Of a stretch of DNA of 64,000 nt, positions 7,918 through 15,491 are shown one piece after another (the first letter of the stretch is position 1; each line of letters begins with the position of its first letter). A program made the translations under genes and the position numbers. The DNA lies in contig CAZXYZ010000032.1 of the NCBI GenBank assembly GCA_964645045.1, positions 1 to 64,000 of the forward strand, in the 5' to 3' direction. The notes beneath the pieces are model-generated. The model was not told the DNA's origin. It did not search any database and saw only the letters and a program-made list of their open reading frames with translations. The stretch is from Anammoximicrobium sp964645045. Lineage in GTDB: Bacteria; Planctomycetota; Planctomycetia; Pirellulales; Pirellulaceae.

Positions 7918-9915
7918 ATGAATCGCACCCTCACACTTCTGATTGCCGTCCTGTCGGCGCTGCCGGGTTCGGTCCATGCCGCCGACTTCATCCTCGCCGA
8001 CCAAGCCCGGGGCATCGTGCCCCCGCCGGTCGTCGTTTTTCACGACGCGCCGCCGCGGACGCACGATGCGGCGGTGACGTTGGCTGAGTACATCGAGAAA
8101 CTCTGCGGAACGCGGCCCGAAGTGTTCGAGGGCCAGCCGTCGCCGCTGCCGGAGCGGGCGATTTGGATCGGCCTGCAGCCGGTGGTGAAGACATTGTTCC
8201 CGAAAGTCGACCTCGATTTCGAACACCCCGAGGAGACACTCATTGTCGCCGACGAAAACCAGCTCCTCATCGCCGGACGCGACCGCTGGGATCCGGCGCA
8301 CATGGAGGCGAAGGGACGGCTGGCGATGAAGACCGGCGTGCAACAGGAATACGGCACAGCGAACGCGGTCTACACCTTCCTGCAAGACCAGCTTGGCGTG
8401 CGCTGGTTGTGGCCGGGCGAGGAGGATGTCGTCCCGTGCGAGCGGATCGCCATCGCGCTCGGCGCGGTGCGCTATCATCCGCAAATTCGCGCCCGCGGCG
8501 GGATGTTGCAGAAGCTGTCCCTCGGGGACTCGAAAGAGGACGCGGGCGAGCGGTGGGCCCGGTTTCAGCGCGTGCAACTCGATTCGCTGGAACTGCTGGG
8601 CGGCCATGGCTTCGGTCACTGGTGGGAAAAGTATGGCAGGGAACATCCCGAATACTTCGCCGCCGCGCCCGACGGCAGCCGCCGCCCCGTTGCGTCCAAC
8701 CCGCGGAACACGAAACTTTGTGCGTCGAACCCCGCGGTCTGGCGTCAGTGGCTTGCGGAAGTCGAGGAGCAACTGCGGGAAAACCCGGTGCAGCGCGTGT
8801 TCAGCGTCTCGCCGAACGACGGTTATACCTCCGGCCATTGCGTGTGCGCAAACTGTCTCGCGTGGGACCATCCCAATGGCGAAAAGGTCACCTGGACCTT
8901 CGGCGGCGGCGTGAAATACGAGGGCGTCTCGCAAACCGACCGCGACGTGCGGTTCGCCAACACGCTGGCGCGGATGCTGAAGGAGCGTTTCCCCGGCAAG
9001 GAACTGTACGTGCAACTCCACGCCTACGGACTCGCCCGCAACGCCCCCCTTGGCATCGTGCCGGACGACAATGTCATCATCTCCAGCGTGGCGAACTTCC
9101 ACCTGCGCTCGCCCGAGGCGCGCAAGCTGCCGATGCAACAGCATGCAGCATGGGCGAAAACGGCCAAGCATCTCATGTGGCGGCCCAATCTCGGCAGCCA
9201 GGTGGGCCTGAGCTGGGGCATGCCCGATGTGGCGATGACGCAGGCCGGCGAGGATTTCCGATTCGCGGCGGACACGCACTGTCTGGGCCTGTACTTTGAC
9301 CTGTTCTGGCTCCACTGGGCCACCCAGGGACCGCACTACTACGCGCTGGCTCATCTCGCCTGGAATCCCCGCGCTGATGTCGGGGCCGTGATGGACGATT
9401 ACTACCAACGCGCCTACGGCCCCGCCGCCCCCGACGTGAAAGCGTACTGGGAATTGCTGGAACGGACGCGGATGGAGTTCGTGGCCGAGGAACCCAGCCG
9501 ACAGCGGGCCTACGACCTGCCGAAGAAATACACGCCCAGGATGCTGGCACAGGCGCAATCTCATCTCGACGCCGCCGCGAGGGCGGTCGCCGGGGCCGAC
9601 GAGAAATACCATCGCCGGCTCCGTTTCACCCAATGCGGCCTCGATTACTCCAAGCTTGTCGTCGAGACCCGCACGTGGATGCAGAAGTTCGAGGCCAGCA
9701 AAGGCAAGGACGCTGACGCGAAAGCCAAAGTGCTGGCTAACTGGCAGCGCGTCGAAACGATGAAGAAAGAGTATCCCGAGTTCGCCATCAACTGGCAGCC
9801 CGTCTTCCGCACACCGGTGCCCGGCGGCGATGCGAAACGCGTCATGGGACTGCATCCGGACGCCCCGCTCAGCGGCCGCGTGCTCCGGGAATTGCGTGCG
9901 CCGGGACTGGAATAG
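7918..9915 (+). CDS. Exported DUF4838 protein, glycoside-hydrolase-like
   Basis: A 665-residue protein with a clean signal peptide (MNRTLTLLIAVLSALPGSVHAA). The N-terminal domain (about 25-130) resembles the GH67/GH20-type alpha/beta domain: HDAAVTLAEYIEKLCG and IWIGLQ. The DUF4838 domain follows (about 200-450): FGHWWEKYGREHPEYFA, SPNDGYTSGHCVCANCLAWD and LYVQLHAYGLARNAPLGIVPDD in segments. The C-terminal part is helical. The family is common in Planctomycetes, Verrucomicrobia and Bacteroidetes and is suspected to act on plant or algal polysaccharides; I know of no firm activity. Cysteine pair CVCANC could bind metal or form a disulfide. GGCAGGA lies just before the ATG. Confidence 0.8.
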   Translation: MNRTLTLLIAVLSALPGSVHAADFILADQARGIVPPPVVVFHDAPPRTHDAAVTLAEYIEKLCGTRPEVFEGQPSPLPERAIWIGLQPVVKTLFPKVDLDFEHPEETLIVADENQLLIAGRDRWDPAHMEAKGRLAMKTGVQQEYGTANAVYTFLQDQLGVRWLWPGEEDVVPCERIAIALGAVRYHPQIRARGGMLQKLSLGDSKEDAGERWARFQRVQLDSLELLGGHGFGHWWEKYGREHPEYFAAAPDGSRRPVASNPRNTKLCASNPAVWRQWLAEVEEQLRENPVQRVFSVSPNDGYTSGHCVCANCLAWDHPNGEKVTWTFGGGVKYEGVSQTDRDVRFANTLARMLKERFPGKELYVQLHAYGLARNAPLGIVPDDNVIISSVANFHLRSPEARKLPMQQHAAWAKTAKHLMWRPNLGSQVGLSWGMPDVAMTQAGEDFRFAADTHCLGLYFDLFWLHWATQGPHYYALAHLAWNPRADVGAVMDDYYQRAYGPAAPDVKAYWELLERTRMEFVAEEPSRQRAYDLPKKYTPRMLAQAQSHLDAAARAVAGADEKYHRRLRFTQCGLDYSKLVVETRTWMQKFEASKGKDADAKAKVLANWQRVETMKKEYPEFAINWQPVFRTPVPGGDAKRVMGLHPDAPLSGRVLRELRAPGLE

Positions 9916-9958
9916 CCGCCCGGGGACAAGTGCCTGCACCTTCGACTCGCCCGTATCA

Positions 9959-10771
9959 TCACCGGCACGCGGCCAGCAGTTCGCAGGCGGCGCGTTTGGA
10001 ATGACCGACCAGTTCCGCGTAGTCGGGGTTTTCGAGGTCTTCACCCATCAGTTCAATGTCCACGTCGCCGGTGTAACCGCTGCGGATCAACGCGGCCAAG
10101 ATGGTCTGCAAGGGCAGCGAGCCGGCGCCCAGCCGGCAGCGATTCTGTTCGCCGCACGGCGGCTGCTTGGCATCGCCCAACTGGACCAGTGCGATCCAGG
10201 GCGACAATTCCGGCAAGCGATTCGCGATTCCCGGCAAATGGCCGAAATGATAGGCGTCGAAGACCAATTTCACGTGCGGGCTGTCAAACGAGCGAATCAA
10301 GTCCAGCGTTTCGTCCAAGTTGGTCAGGAAGGTCCAACTGGAAGCACAGCCCACATGCATCGGTTCCAGGGCCAGCGTTACGCCGTGCTCCCGGGCATAC
10401 GGCAGCAACTCGTCGATCGCATTTCGAAACAGCCGCTTGGCATGGTTATGCGTGTGCCCGGCTCGCGATCCGGTGTAAACGACCAGCGCTCCGGCCTTCA
10501 AGTCGGCGGTCAACTGGACCGCCTCCAAGGCGTCCTCGACACTCTCCTTGTGAGAGCGGCCGTCACTGCCTGTAAAACCACCAGCCCACAGGACCGCAGA
10601 CACGGCCAGCGCGCTGTCCTCCAGCAGTTCGATCGCCTTCTGTTCGCCAAAGTCCGACAGTTTTTGCCGCCAGACGGCGATCGATTCAAACCCCGCCGCG
10701 GCGTAGTGCCGCACGTCTTCGTCGAACGACCAGCGGAGGGTCGTCAACTCGTTCATCGACAGCCGAACCAT
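9959..10771 (-). CDS. Sugar phosphate isomerase/epimerase, TIM barrel
   Basis: A 270-residue xylose-isomerase-like TIM-barrel protein (AP endonuclease family 2 superfamily). Features are GALVVYTGSRAGHTHNHA (about 92-109), a metal-binding glutamate in VTLALEPMHV, VKLVFDAYHFGHLPG and the closing VDIELMGED strand. The glutamate, aspartate and histidines are placed as in metal-dependent isomerases and epimerases. I chose the start at 10771 (MVRLSMNEL) because AAGGGG lies eight bases upstream; MNEL five codons later is an alternative. It converges on the DUF4838 gene with a 43-base gap. It probably interconverts sugars released by neighbouring hydrolases, but the substrate is not visible. Confidence 0.8.
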   Translation of the reverse strand: MVRLSMNELTTLRWSFDEDVRHYAAAGFESIAVWRQKLSDFGEQKAIELLEDSALAVSAVLWAGGFTGSDGRSHKESVEDALEAVQLTADLKAGALVVYTGSRAGHTHNHAKRLFRNAIDELLPYAREHGVTLALEPMHVGCASSWTFLTNLDETLDLIRSFDSPHVKLVFDAYHFGHLPGIANRLPELSPWIALVQLGDAKQPPCGEQNRCRLGAGSLPLQTILAALIRSGYTGDVDIELMGEDLENPDYAELVGHSKRAACELLAACR

Positions 10772-10871
10772 GCCAGCGCCCCTTCGCTCTCGTTTGTCCC
10801 GCTCAAGAAATGCGGCAATCGCCCACCAGACTGGTAGAAAGACTGGCCGAAGTTGCGGTAGTATGTCGTAT

Positions 10872-10898
10872 CGTCCGGCGCGTGTAAAGCGCCGGACG
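10872..10898. repeat. Perfect 10-bp hairpin
   Basis: CGTCCGGCGC and GCGCCGGACG pair around a 7-base loop (GTGTAAA). It lies in the 362-base divergent gap between the isomerase gene and the P-II gene. There is no T-tract, so a terminator is unlikely. The loop resembles words in the family A hairpins. Confidence 0.6.
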
Positions 10899-11013
10899 GC
10901 AAGGTTTGGCCAGTGCCGTTCCGGCAGGCAGTCCAGCCCAAGAAATACGCACATTCAGCAGCCGTTCCTCGGAATCGCGGGTGTCGAATCCGAAAATCCC
11001 TAACGCGTTTGTC

Positions 11014-11030
11014 TGCAAAAGCGGTTTGCT
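11014..11030. promoter_or_regulatory. Possible activator (NtrC-like) dyad upstream of P-II
   Basis: TGCAAA and TTTGC form an inverted repeat with a 5-base centre, about 30 bases before the -24 element of the sigma-54 promoter. NtrC sites are TGCAC-type dyads, so the match is partial and the spacing is shorter than usual. Low confidence. Confidence 0.3.
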
Positions 11031-11059
11031 AGCAGCCAGGGTACAACTGCAGCGGGCAT

Positions 11060-11075
11060 TGGCACGGAGCTTGCA
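11060..11075 (+). promoter_or_regulatory. Sigma-54 (-24/-12) promoter of the P-II gene
   Basis: The sequence TGGCACGGAGCTTGCA matches the sigma-54 consensus TGGCACG-N4-TTGCA at every position. The invariant GG (11061-11062) and GC (11073-11074) are ten bases apart, as required. Transcription would begin near 11086, giving a leader of roughly 48 bases before the ATG at 11134. Sigma-54 control of P-II genes under nitrogen limitation is well established in other bacteria. Confidence 0.85.
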
Positions 11076-11133
11076 ACATGTTCCAATGTCGACGTTGATT
11101 CGATCTCAAGAGCATCAGACAGGACGGGAGACG

Positions 11134-11472
11134 ATGAAAAAAATCGAGGCGATTGTCCGGCATCACAAGCTGGACGACATCAAGGCGGCCCTCGTCGAGC
11201 AGGGCTTTCATGGAATGACTGTCACGGAGGTCCGCGGATTCGGCAGACAAAAGGGACAGCGCGAAACGTATCGTGGTGCCGAATACACGATCGACTTCAT
11301 CCCCAAGCTGAAGATCGAAGTGGCGGTCGCTTCGGAAGACTGTGACAAAGTGATCGAAACGATCGTCAAGGCGGCCAAAACCGGCAGCATCGGCGACGGC
11401 AAAATCTTTGTCTACAACCTGGACAATGCCGTCCGGATTCGAACCGGCGAAGCAGGCGGATCGGCACTATAA
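11134..11472 (+). CDS. glnB: P-II nitrogen regulatory protein
   Basis: A 112-residue P-II signal protein, the normal family length. It senses 2-oxoglutarate, ATP and ADP and controls ammonium transport, glutamine synthetase or transcription by binding partners. Tyr51 in the T-loop (RGAEYTIDF), the uridylylation site, is present, as is the B-loop signature region (KTGSIGDGKIFVYNLDNAVRI in two parts). The start has GGACGGGAG just upstream. The gene stands alone: no amt or glnA is next to it, so glnB versus glnK cannot be decided. A sigma-54 promoter upstream makes nitrogen-responsive expression very likely and leans towards a glnK-like role. Confidence 0.95.
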   Translation: MKKIEAIVRHHKLDDIKAALVEQGFHGMTVTEVRGFGRQKGQRETYRGAEYTIDFIPKLKIEVAVASEDCDKVIETIVKAAKTGSIGDGKIFVYNLDNAVRIRTGEAGGSAL

Positions 11473-11578
11473 TCCGTGTCGCGGGCAGGTGGAGAGCGCC
11501 ATATCCGGCCTCTTCTGGGAACTGGGACGGCTGCAACGCGACCGTCCGGCCGCGGCCCAGACGCAGACTCAGAGGTAG

Positions 11579-11643
11579 CCCCAACGAATGAAAGAATCAA
11601 CGAATCTCCGAGGGACATTCGTTGATTCCTTCATTCGTTGGGG
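11579..11643. repeat. Intergenic hairpin between convergent genes
   Basis: Arms 11579-11605 and 11617-11643 are inverted repeats with one mismatch in 27 pairs and an 11-base loop. It sits between the convergent P-II and FmdB-like genes and could serve as a two-way terminator, although only a short A-run (AAAAA) follows on the right. Sub-words ATTCGTTG and CAACGAAT occur twice in each arm. Confidence 0.85.
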
Positions 11644-11692
11644 AAAAATGCGCGCGGGAGAACAGCGAACAGGCCGCGACAATCCTTGATCG

Positions 11693-11989
11693 CTAGTCCT
11701 TCTTGCGTTTCAGATCCGGGCCGGTGCCAACCGTCTTTTCGTACCCGTGGTCCGTCTTAACGTACTTGGTAAAGCCCATTCGTTCCAGTTTTTTGTCGTC
11801 CGCTAGGGCGCGATCCGTGTTCATCGGGGCCATTTTGCCGGCGATCCAGGTCGGCAGGAACACGCGCCGGACGGGTTGACCCGTCTCGGGATGCACGGTC
11901 AGGGGGGCGTCGCTCATCTGCTGGACCAGCTCGAAACGCTCTCCGGGTTGTCCATCTTCGGTGATGACTTCGTACACGTATCGGGGCAT
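11693..11989 (-). CDS. FmdB-like small protein without its zinc-binding cysteines
   Basis: A 98-residue protein. Its first 45 residues follow the FmdB/Zn-ribbon_8 pattern (MPxYxYE...FELVQQMSDAPLT...TGQPVRRV), but all four cysteines of the ribbon are replaced: there is no cysteine in the protein. The C-terminal half (about 50-98) is basic with KYVKTDHGYEKTVG and a KRKKD ending. The start at 11989 has GGAGG nine bases upstream. The family's function is poorly known; a zinc-free fold kept by other contacts is likely. It converges on the P-II gene across a hairpin. Confidence 0.65.
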   Translation of the reverse strand: MPRYVYEVITEDGQPGERFELVQQMSDAPLTVHPETGQPVRRVFLPTWIAGKMAPMNTDRALADDKKLERMGFTKYVKTDHGYEKTVGTGPDLKRKKD

Positions 11990-12091
11990 AGGCTGTTTTC
12001 CTCCGAAACACCACAAACGACAGTAGTTAGCCTACCATCCCGTCGCCGTTGGACAAGTCCCGGCCCTCTCTACCGCCAAACGCTGCAAAGA

Positions 12092-12125
12092 TCCTGGCGA
12101 GCGGTGAGGCGTAAGCCCACCGGTG
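12092..12125. repeat. Intergenic repeat word, family K copy 1
   Basis: The segment GGCGAGCGGTGAGGCGTAAG followed by CCCACCGGT recurs almost unchanged at 20599-20630. It contains partial internal palindromes (CACCGGTG-like ends, GGC...GCC). Only one arm is visible here, so it may be the relic of a longer hairpin. Confidence 0.6.
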
Positions 12126-12271
12126 TCTGGTCTCTGCGGGCTTTTCACCTTTCGTCAACTGTTTTCGCCGAGCACTTGACCGCGTGGAGCCATTTGTTCG
12201 CGGATGGTATCATAAACTTCCTCGTTGTTTGCACATGACCTCTTTTTTGTCGATCCTGGAGGGAGAAACGA

Positions 12272-13372
12272 ATGATGCTTCGCAAATACCGTATTGCGGT
12301 GATTGGACATACGGGCCGGGGCAACTACGGCCACGGTATCGACACGGTTTGGTTCGATATTCCCGGCTGTGAAATCGTCGGTGTGGCCGATGCCGACGGA
12401 ACGGGGCGCGCGGCCGCGGTCGAGCGGCTAAAAGCGCCGAAGGGCTATGCGGACTATCGCCAGATGCTGGACGAGACGAAGCCCGACATTGCGGCGATCG
12501 GCCCGCGCTGGCTGGATCAACATCGCGACATGGTGGTGGCGGCAGCCGAACGCGGGATCCACGTGTACATGGAAAAGCCGTTCTGCCGCACGCCGAAGGA
12601 GGCCGACGAAATGGCCGAGGCGTGCGACCGGCACAAAGTCAAACTGGCGATCGCTCACCAGACGCGCTACAGTCCCCGCCTGCAGATGGTGCGGCAGCTG
12701 ATCGAAGACGGGGCGATCGGCACCGTGCTGGAACTGCGCGGACGCGGCAAGGAGGATTCGCGCGGCGGCGGCGAGGACCTGTGGGTGCTGGGCAGCCATG
12801 TGATGAATCTGATCCACCACCTGGGAGGCGAACCGCTGTGGTGTTGCGGCACGGTGCTGCAGGACGGCAAACCGGTGACCAAGGAACATGTCAAGCCCGG
12901 CAACGAAGGCATCGGGCCGCTGGCGGGCGACGCGGTACACGCCATGTACGAATTGGACAACGGCGTGTCGGCCTATTTCGGCAGCCGCCGGAATGCCGCC
13001 GGAAACCGTTTCGGTTTGCAGATCTTTGGTTCCGGGGGCGTGATCGAGATCCTGACCGGCCACCTGCCGGCCGTGCATATCCTGCAGGACCCCATGTGGT
13101 CGCCCGGCCGCAGCGGCAAGTCATGGGTCCCGGTCAGCTCGGCGGGCATCGGCCAGGAAGAACCGCTGCGGGACGGCGGCTTGCACGGCGGCAACGTCCT
13201 GGCCTGCCTGGACCTGATGTCGGCGATCGAGGAAGACCGCTTGCCCGAGTGCAACGTGTACGAGGCCCGGATGACGGTCGAGATGATCTCGGCCGTCTTC
13301 GAGTCGCACCGCCTGGGCGGTCCCGCCAAATTCCCGCTGCAAAACCGCGGCTACCCGCTGGAGTTGCTGTAA
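12272..13372 (+). CDS. Gfo/Idh/MocA-family oxidoreductase
   Basis: A 366-residue cytoplasmic protein, normal for the family. The N-terminal Rossmann domain (about 6-125) has a modified nucleotide loop (IAVIGHTGRGNYGHG) and the VYMEKPFCRTPKEADEM motif with the catalytic-site lysine. The C-terminal alpha/beta domain begins with LAIAHQTRYSP. Such enzymes oxidise or reduce sugars and inositols with NAD(P). GGAGGGAG lies ten bases before the ATG. The insertion TGRGNYGHG in the nucleotide loop is unusual compared with the plain GxGxxG. No signal peptide is present, unlike the second member at 52815. The substrate is unknown. Confidence 0.85.
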   Translation: MMLRKYRIAVIGHTGRGNYGHGIDTVWFDIPGCEIVGVADADGTGRAAAVERLKAPKGYADYRQMLDETKPDIAAIGPRWLDQHRDMVVAAAERGIHVYMEKPFCRTPKEADEMAEACDRHKVKLAIAHQTRYSPRLQMVRQLIEDGAIGTVLELRGRGKEDSRGGGEDLWVLGSHVMNLIHHLGGEPLWCCGTVLQDGKPVTKEHVKPGNEGIGPLAGDAVHAMYELDNGVSAYFGSRRNAAGNRFGLQIFGSGGVIEILTGHLPAVHILQDPMWSPGRSGKSWVPVSSAGIGQEEPLRDGGLHGGNVLACLDLMSAIEEDRLPECNVYEARMTVEMISAVFESHRLGGPAKFPLQNRGYPLELL

Positions 13373-13397
13373 CCCGGATTCGTCACGAACAAGCCAA

Positions 13398-13453
13398 GTG
13401 GGATAGGCATCTTGCCTGTCTTTCCTGACTGACAGGCTGGAAGCCTATCCCAC
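13398..13453. repeat. Intergenic hairpin repeat, family B copy 1
   Basis: Arms 13398-13420 and 13431-13453 pair with three mismatches in 23. Each arm is itself palindromic at its centre (AGGCATCTTGCCT on the left; AGGCTTCCAGCCT read on the same strand from the right arm). It sits between convergent genes. A perfect copy is at 35050-35142. Confidence 0.9.
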
Positions 13454-13477
13454 GCGTTGATGACTAGCGAGGCCAAG

Positions 13478-14410
13478 TCACGGCGACTTCGAGTACTCGT
13501 CCCACTGCCGCTGGAATTCTTCCCGCGGCGGGGCTTCGCCGGCCAATGCCCAGAAGCGGTAGCGGAGCGTGAGCGGCTCGCCGTTCTTCAACTCCGGCTT
13601 GACAAACGCGCCGAATCGCCCGTAGTCGCGGTACGCGGACCAGATGGTGTCCTGGGGGTTGCCGGGAGCATTCATTTGCTGGACGGTGTACGTCTTCTCC
13701 CCCAGCACATAGGTCTCGGCCACCCACGGCAAATCCTTGTCCTTGCGCGGGTCGTTCCCTTCCTGCGGGAACACGTACTTGGTCTGGGACTTGTCCAGTT
13801 CGTTCGCCGGCCGATAGTGGACGCCCGCATGCTCCGGGTCGCCGTTCAGCAGCGTGTCGCCGGCGACCGCCTTGAGTGTCGACTCGACGTCGACCAGCAC
13901 CAGCGTCGGTGCCGGGCGTCGATGAAAGACAAACGTCCGCTGCTCTTCGAGCAACGGCTCACCGTTCTTGGCGTTCCAGTGGATTTGGGCCGTGAAGGAA
14001 GCCTGATCGGCGCCGGCCTTTTGGTCCAGGAACTTCTGATGGATTTGCACGCCGCCGCCCATGCCCCATAGATCATACGCCTTGCCGGCCACCGTCAGTT
14101 TGGTCCAGCCGATGAAGATGCCGCGATGGTGCGTGTAGAAACCGCCGGGGCCCTTGGTGATCGGTTCCTTGCCGTCCGCGTCCAACACGTGCAGGAACGG
14201 CTTGTAGGTGTCCTGAAACCGGTCCGCGGCATAGGCGTACTCGTACCGGGCCACGAGTTTGGCGTCCAGTTTCACTTCCAAGGACACTCCGGGCACGTCT
14301 TGCAGTTCGAATCCCTCGGCGGCCAGGGCCGGGCAGGCAACCAGCCAGCCCGGGCACAGCAAAACGGCCAGGAGCACGAAACGGAGGCGAATTCGCATGG
14401 CAGCCATCAT
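13478..14410 (-). CDS. Exported PmoA-like protein (DUF6807)
   Basis: A 310-residue protein with signal peptide (MMAAMRIRLRFVLLAVLLCPGW, cleavage near ALA). The rest matches the planctomycete PmoA-like/DUF6807 family: RYEYAYAADRFQDTYKPFLHVL near the start, GPGGFYTHHRGIFIGWTKL with its paired histidines, DLWGMGGGVQIHQKF, and a closing LRYRFWALAGEAPPREEF. Despite the name these proteins are not shown to be methane oxygenase subunits; they look like secreted beta-sandwich proteins near sugar catabolism genes. The start at 14410 has AAGGAG eight bases upstream; a further in-frame ATG at 14398 is less favoured. Confidence 0.8.
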   Translation of the reverse strand: MMAAMRIRLRFVLLAVLLCPGWLVACPALAAEGFELQDVPGVSLEVKLDAKLVARYEYAYAADRFQDTYKPFLHVLDADGKEPITKGPGGFYTHHRGIFIGWTKLTVAGKAYDLWGMGGGVQIHQKFLDQKAGADQASFTAQIHWNAKNGEPLLEEQRTFVFHRRPAPTLVLVDVESTLKAVAGDTLLNGDPEHAGVHYRPANELDKSQTKYVFPQEGNDPRKDKDLPWVAETYVLGEKTYTVQQMNAPGNPQDTIWSAYRDYGRFGAFVKPELKNGEPLTLRYRFWALAGEAPPREEFQRQWDEYSKSP

Positions 14411-14672
14411 CGGGGAACTCCTTGGAATGCAGGGGGATCGAGCAGGTTGAGCATCAGCGAACACGGGTGGGAATCGAGGCGACTCGAACCGCACCAAACG
14501 CTCGGCCGGTTTTCACAATTCTGGACTGAAGGAGTTCGGCCGTCAACGGCCGGCATGCCACCACGATCCTCGCCACTCGTCGGCGAGCAGCGAGGATTCC
14601 CTGCCCCCGCATCAACCGGTTTCGGCAGCCAGCAGGAAATAGTCTGCCCAGCGGACTTTCGACAGCGTCAGG
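14411..14672. other. Intergenic stretch with no recognisable gene
   Basis: Upstream of the PmoA-like gene. I see no open frame with a ribosome binding site and no clear promoter. A hairpin repeat follows directly. Confidence 0.5.
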
Positions 14673-14753
14673 TAGCACGGATGGCAACGCCGGGGCACGG
14701 ATGAAAAGCAGGCTTTTTTCGTTATCCGTGCCCCGGCTTTGCCATCCGTGCTA
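14673..14753. repeat. Intergenic hairpin repeat, family F
   Basis: The 30-base arms 14673-14702 and 14724-14753 match at 29 positions. The arm holds the word CACGGAT twice (GCACGGATGG and GGCACGGAT). The loop itself forms an A/T-rich hairpin (GAAAAGC with GGCTTTTTTC), so the loop could act as a terminator for either side. Confidence 0.9.
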
Positions 14754-14801
14754 GATTCGCGTGGGTAGTCCATTTTCCGCGGTGTGCCTTAGCGGAGCCT
14801 G

Positions 14802-15491
14802 CTACTTCTTGTCGCCGTTCGCGTCGGGCTTGGGTGGCGCCGCCACGCCGGTCGTGGCGGGCGAATCCTTGTACATCATCCGCACGCCGTCGTCGGACAG
14901 GAGTTTTCCGGTGGCTTTGTCCCAGATCCGCGTGCGGACCTTCAGGCGGTGCTTTTCCGCATGGCACTCCGTGCAGGTCTTGTCGGTCTTCTTGGCCGCC
15001 CCGAACACGTCGTCGTGATTGCCGCTGGCCAGCAAGTCGTCCTGGCTGTGGCACTTCGTCATGCATGCGGCGTTGACCTTGTCGCGCGGGAACATGATTT
15101 CCGGGGGAGTCAACCCGTCTTCGTCGCCGCTGTGCTTCTCCGACTCGCCGTGGCACGTTTCACAGCCGACACCGAACGGCACATGCTCCTTGGTCATCTC
15201 CTCCTGCTCGTACGGCGCGTGGCAGACGTAGCAGTACGAGTTGTCCGCCGGCTCGGGTGGCGGTGTGTCCGGCTTGTCGGCCGCCGGTGCCGCGCCAGCC
15301 GCCGCACCGTTCGCGGCGGGCGGGCCGGCCGGGGTGGCCGAGGCGTTGGTGAACCAGACGAGCACGAGCAGACTTGCCAGCACTCCCCCGGCAGCCGACG
15401 CCCACCAGGTCGCGCGCATCGCAGGTTCCGCTGCCGTCGCAGCGCCCACGCGCCGCGGTGACATCTTCTTCGCGAATCGAAGCTGCGACAT
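14802..15491 (-). CDS. Membrane-anchored multihaem cytochrome c
   Basis: A 229-residue protein with an N-terminal membrane anchor (about 28-48, TWWASAAGGVLASLLVLVWF) and a periplasmic part holding three CX2CH haem motifs (CYVCH, CETCH, CTECH) and one CX3CH (CMTKCH), so probably four haems. The pattern resembles tetrahaem cytochrome c554/NapC-type electron carriers. The start codon overlaps the stop of the upstream aldo/keto reductase (TGATG), which indicates translational coupling. It likely passes electrons to or from a periplasmic partner; which one is not shown. The linker (about 50-78) is alanine- and proline-rich. Confidence 0.85.
   Translation of the reverse strand: MSQLRFAKKMSPRRVGAATAAEPAMRATWWASAAGGVLASLLVLVWFTNASATPAGPPAANGAAAGAAPAADKPDTPPPEPADNSYCYVCHAPYEQEEMTKEHVPFGVGCETCHGESEKHSGDEDGLTPPEIMFPRDKVNAACMTKCHSQDDLLASGNHDDVFGAAKKTDKTCTECHAEKHRLKVRTRIWDKATGKLLSDDGVRMMYKDSPATTGVAAPPKPDANGDKK

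Noticed and set aside
7843..10044. 733-residue open frame on the minus strand opposite the DUF4838 gene
   Set aside because: It mirrors a well-supported gene, has no family likeness and no ribosome site; long antisense frames are expected in GC-rich coding DNA.
11579..11643. Hairpin as a standard rho-independent terminator
   Set aside because: There is no T-tract after the stem on either strand beyond a short A-run; kept as a repeat element instead.
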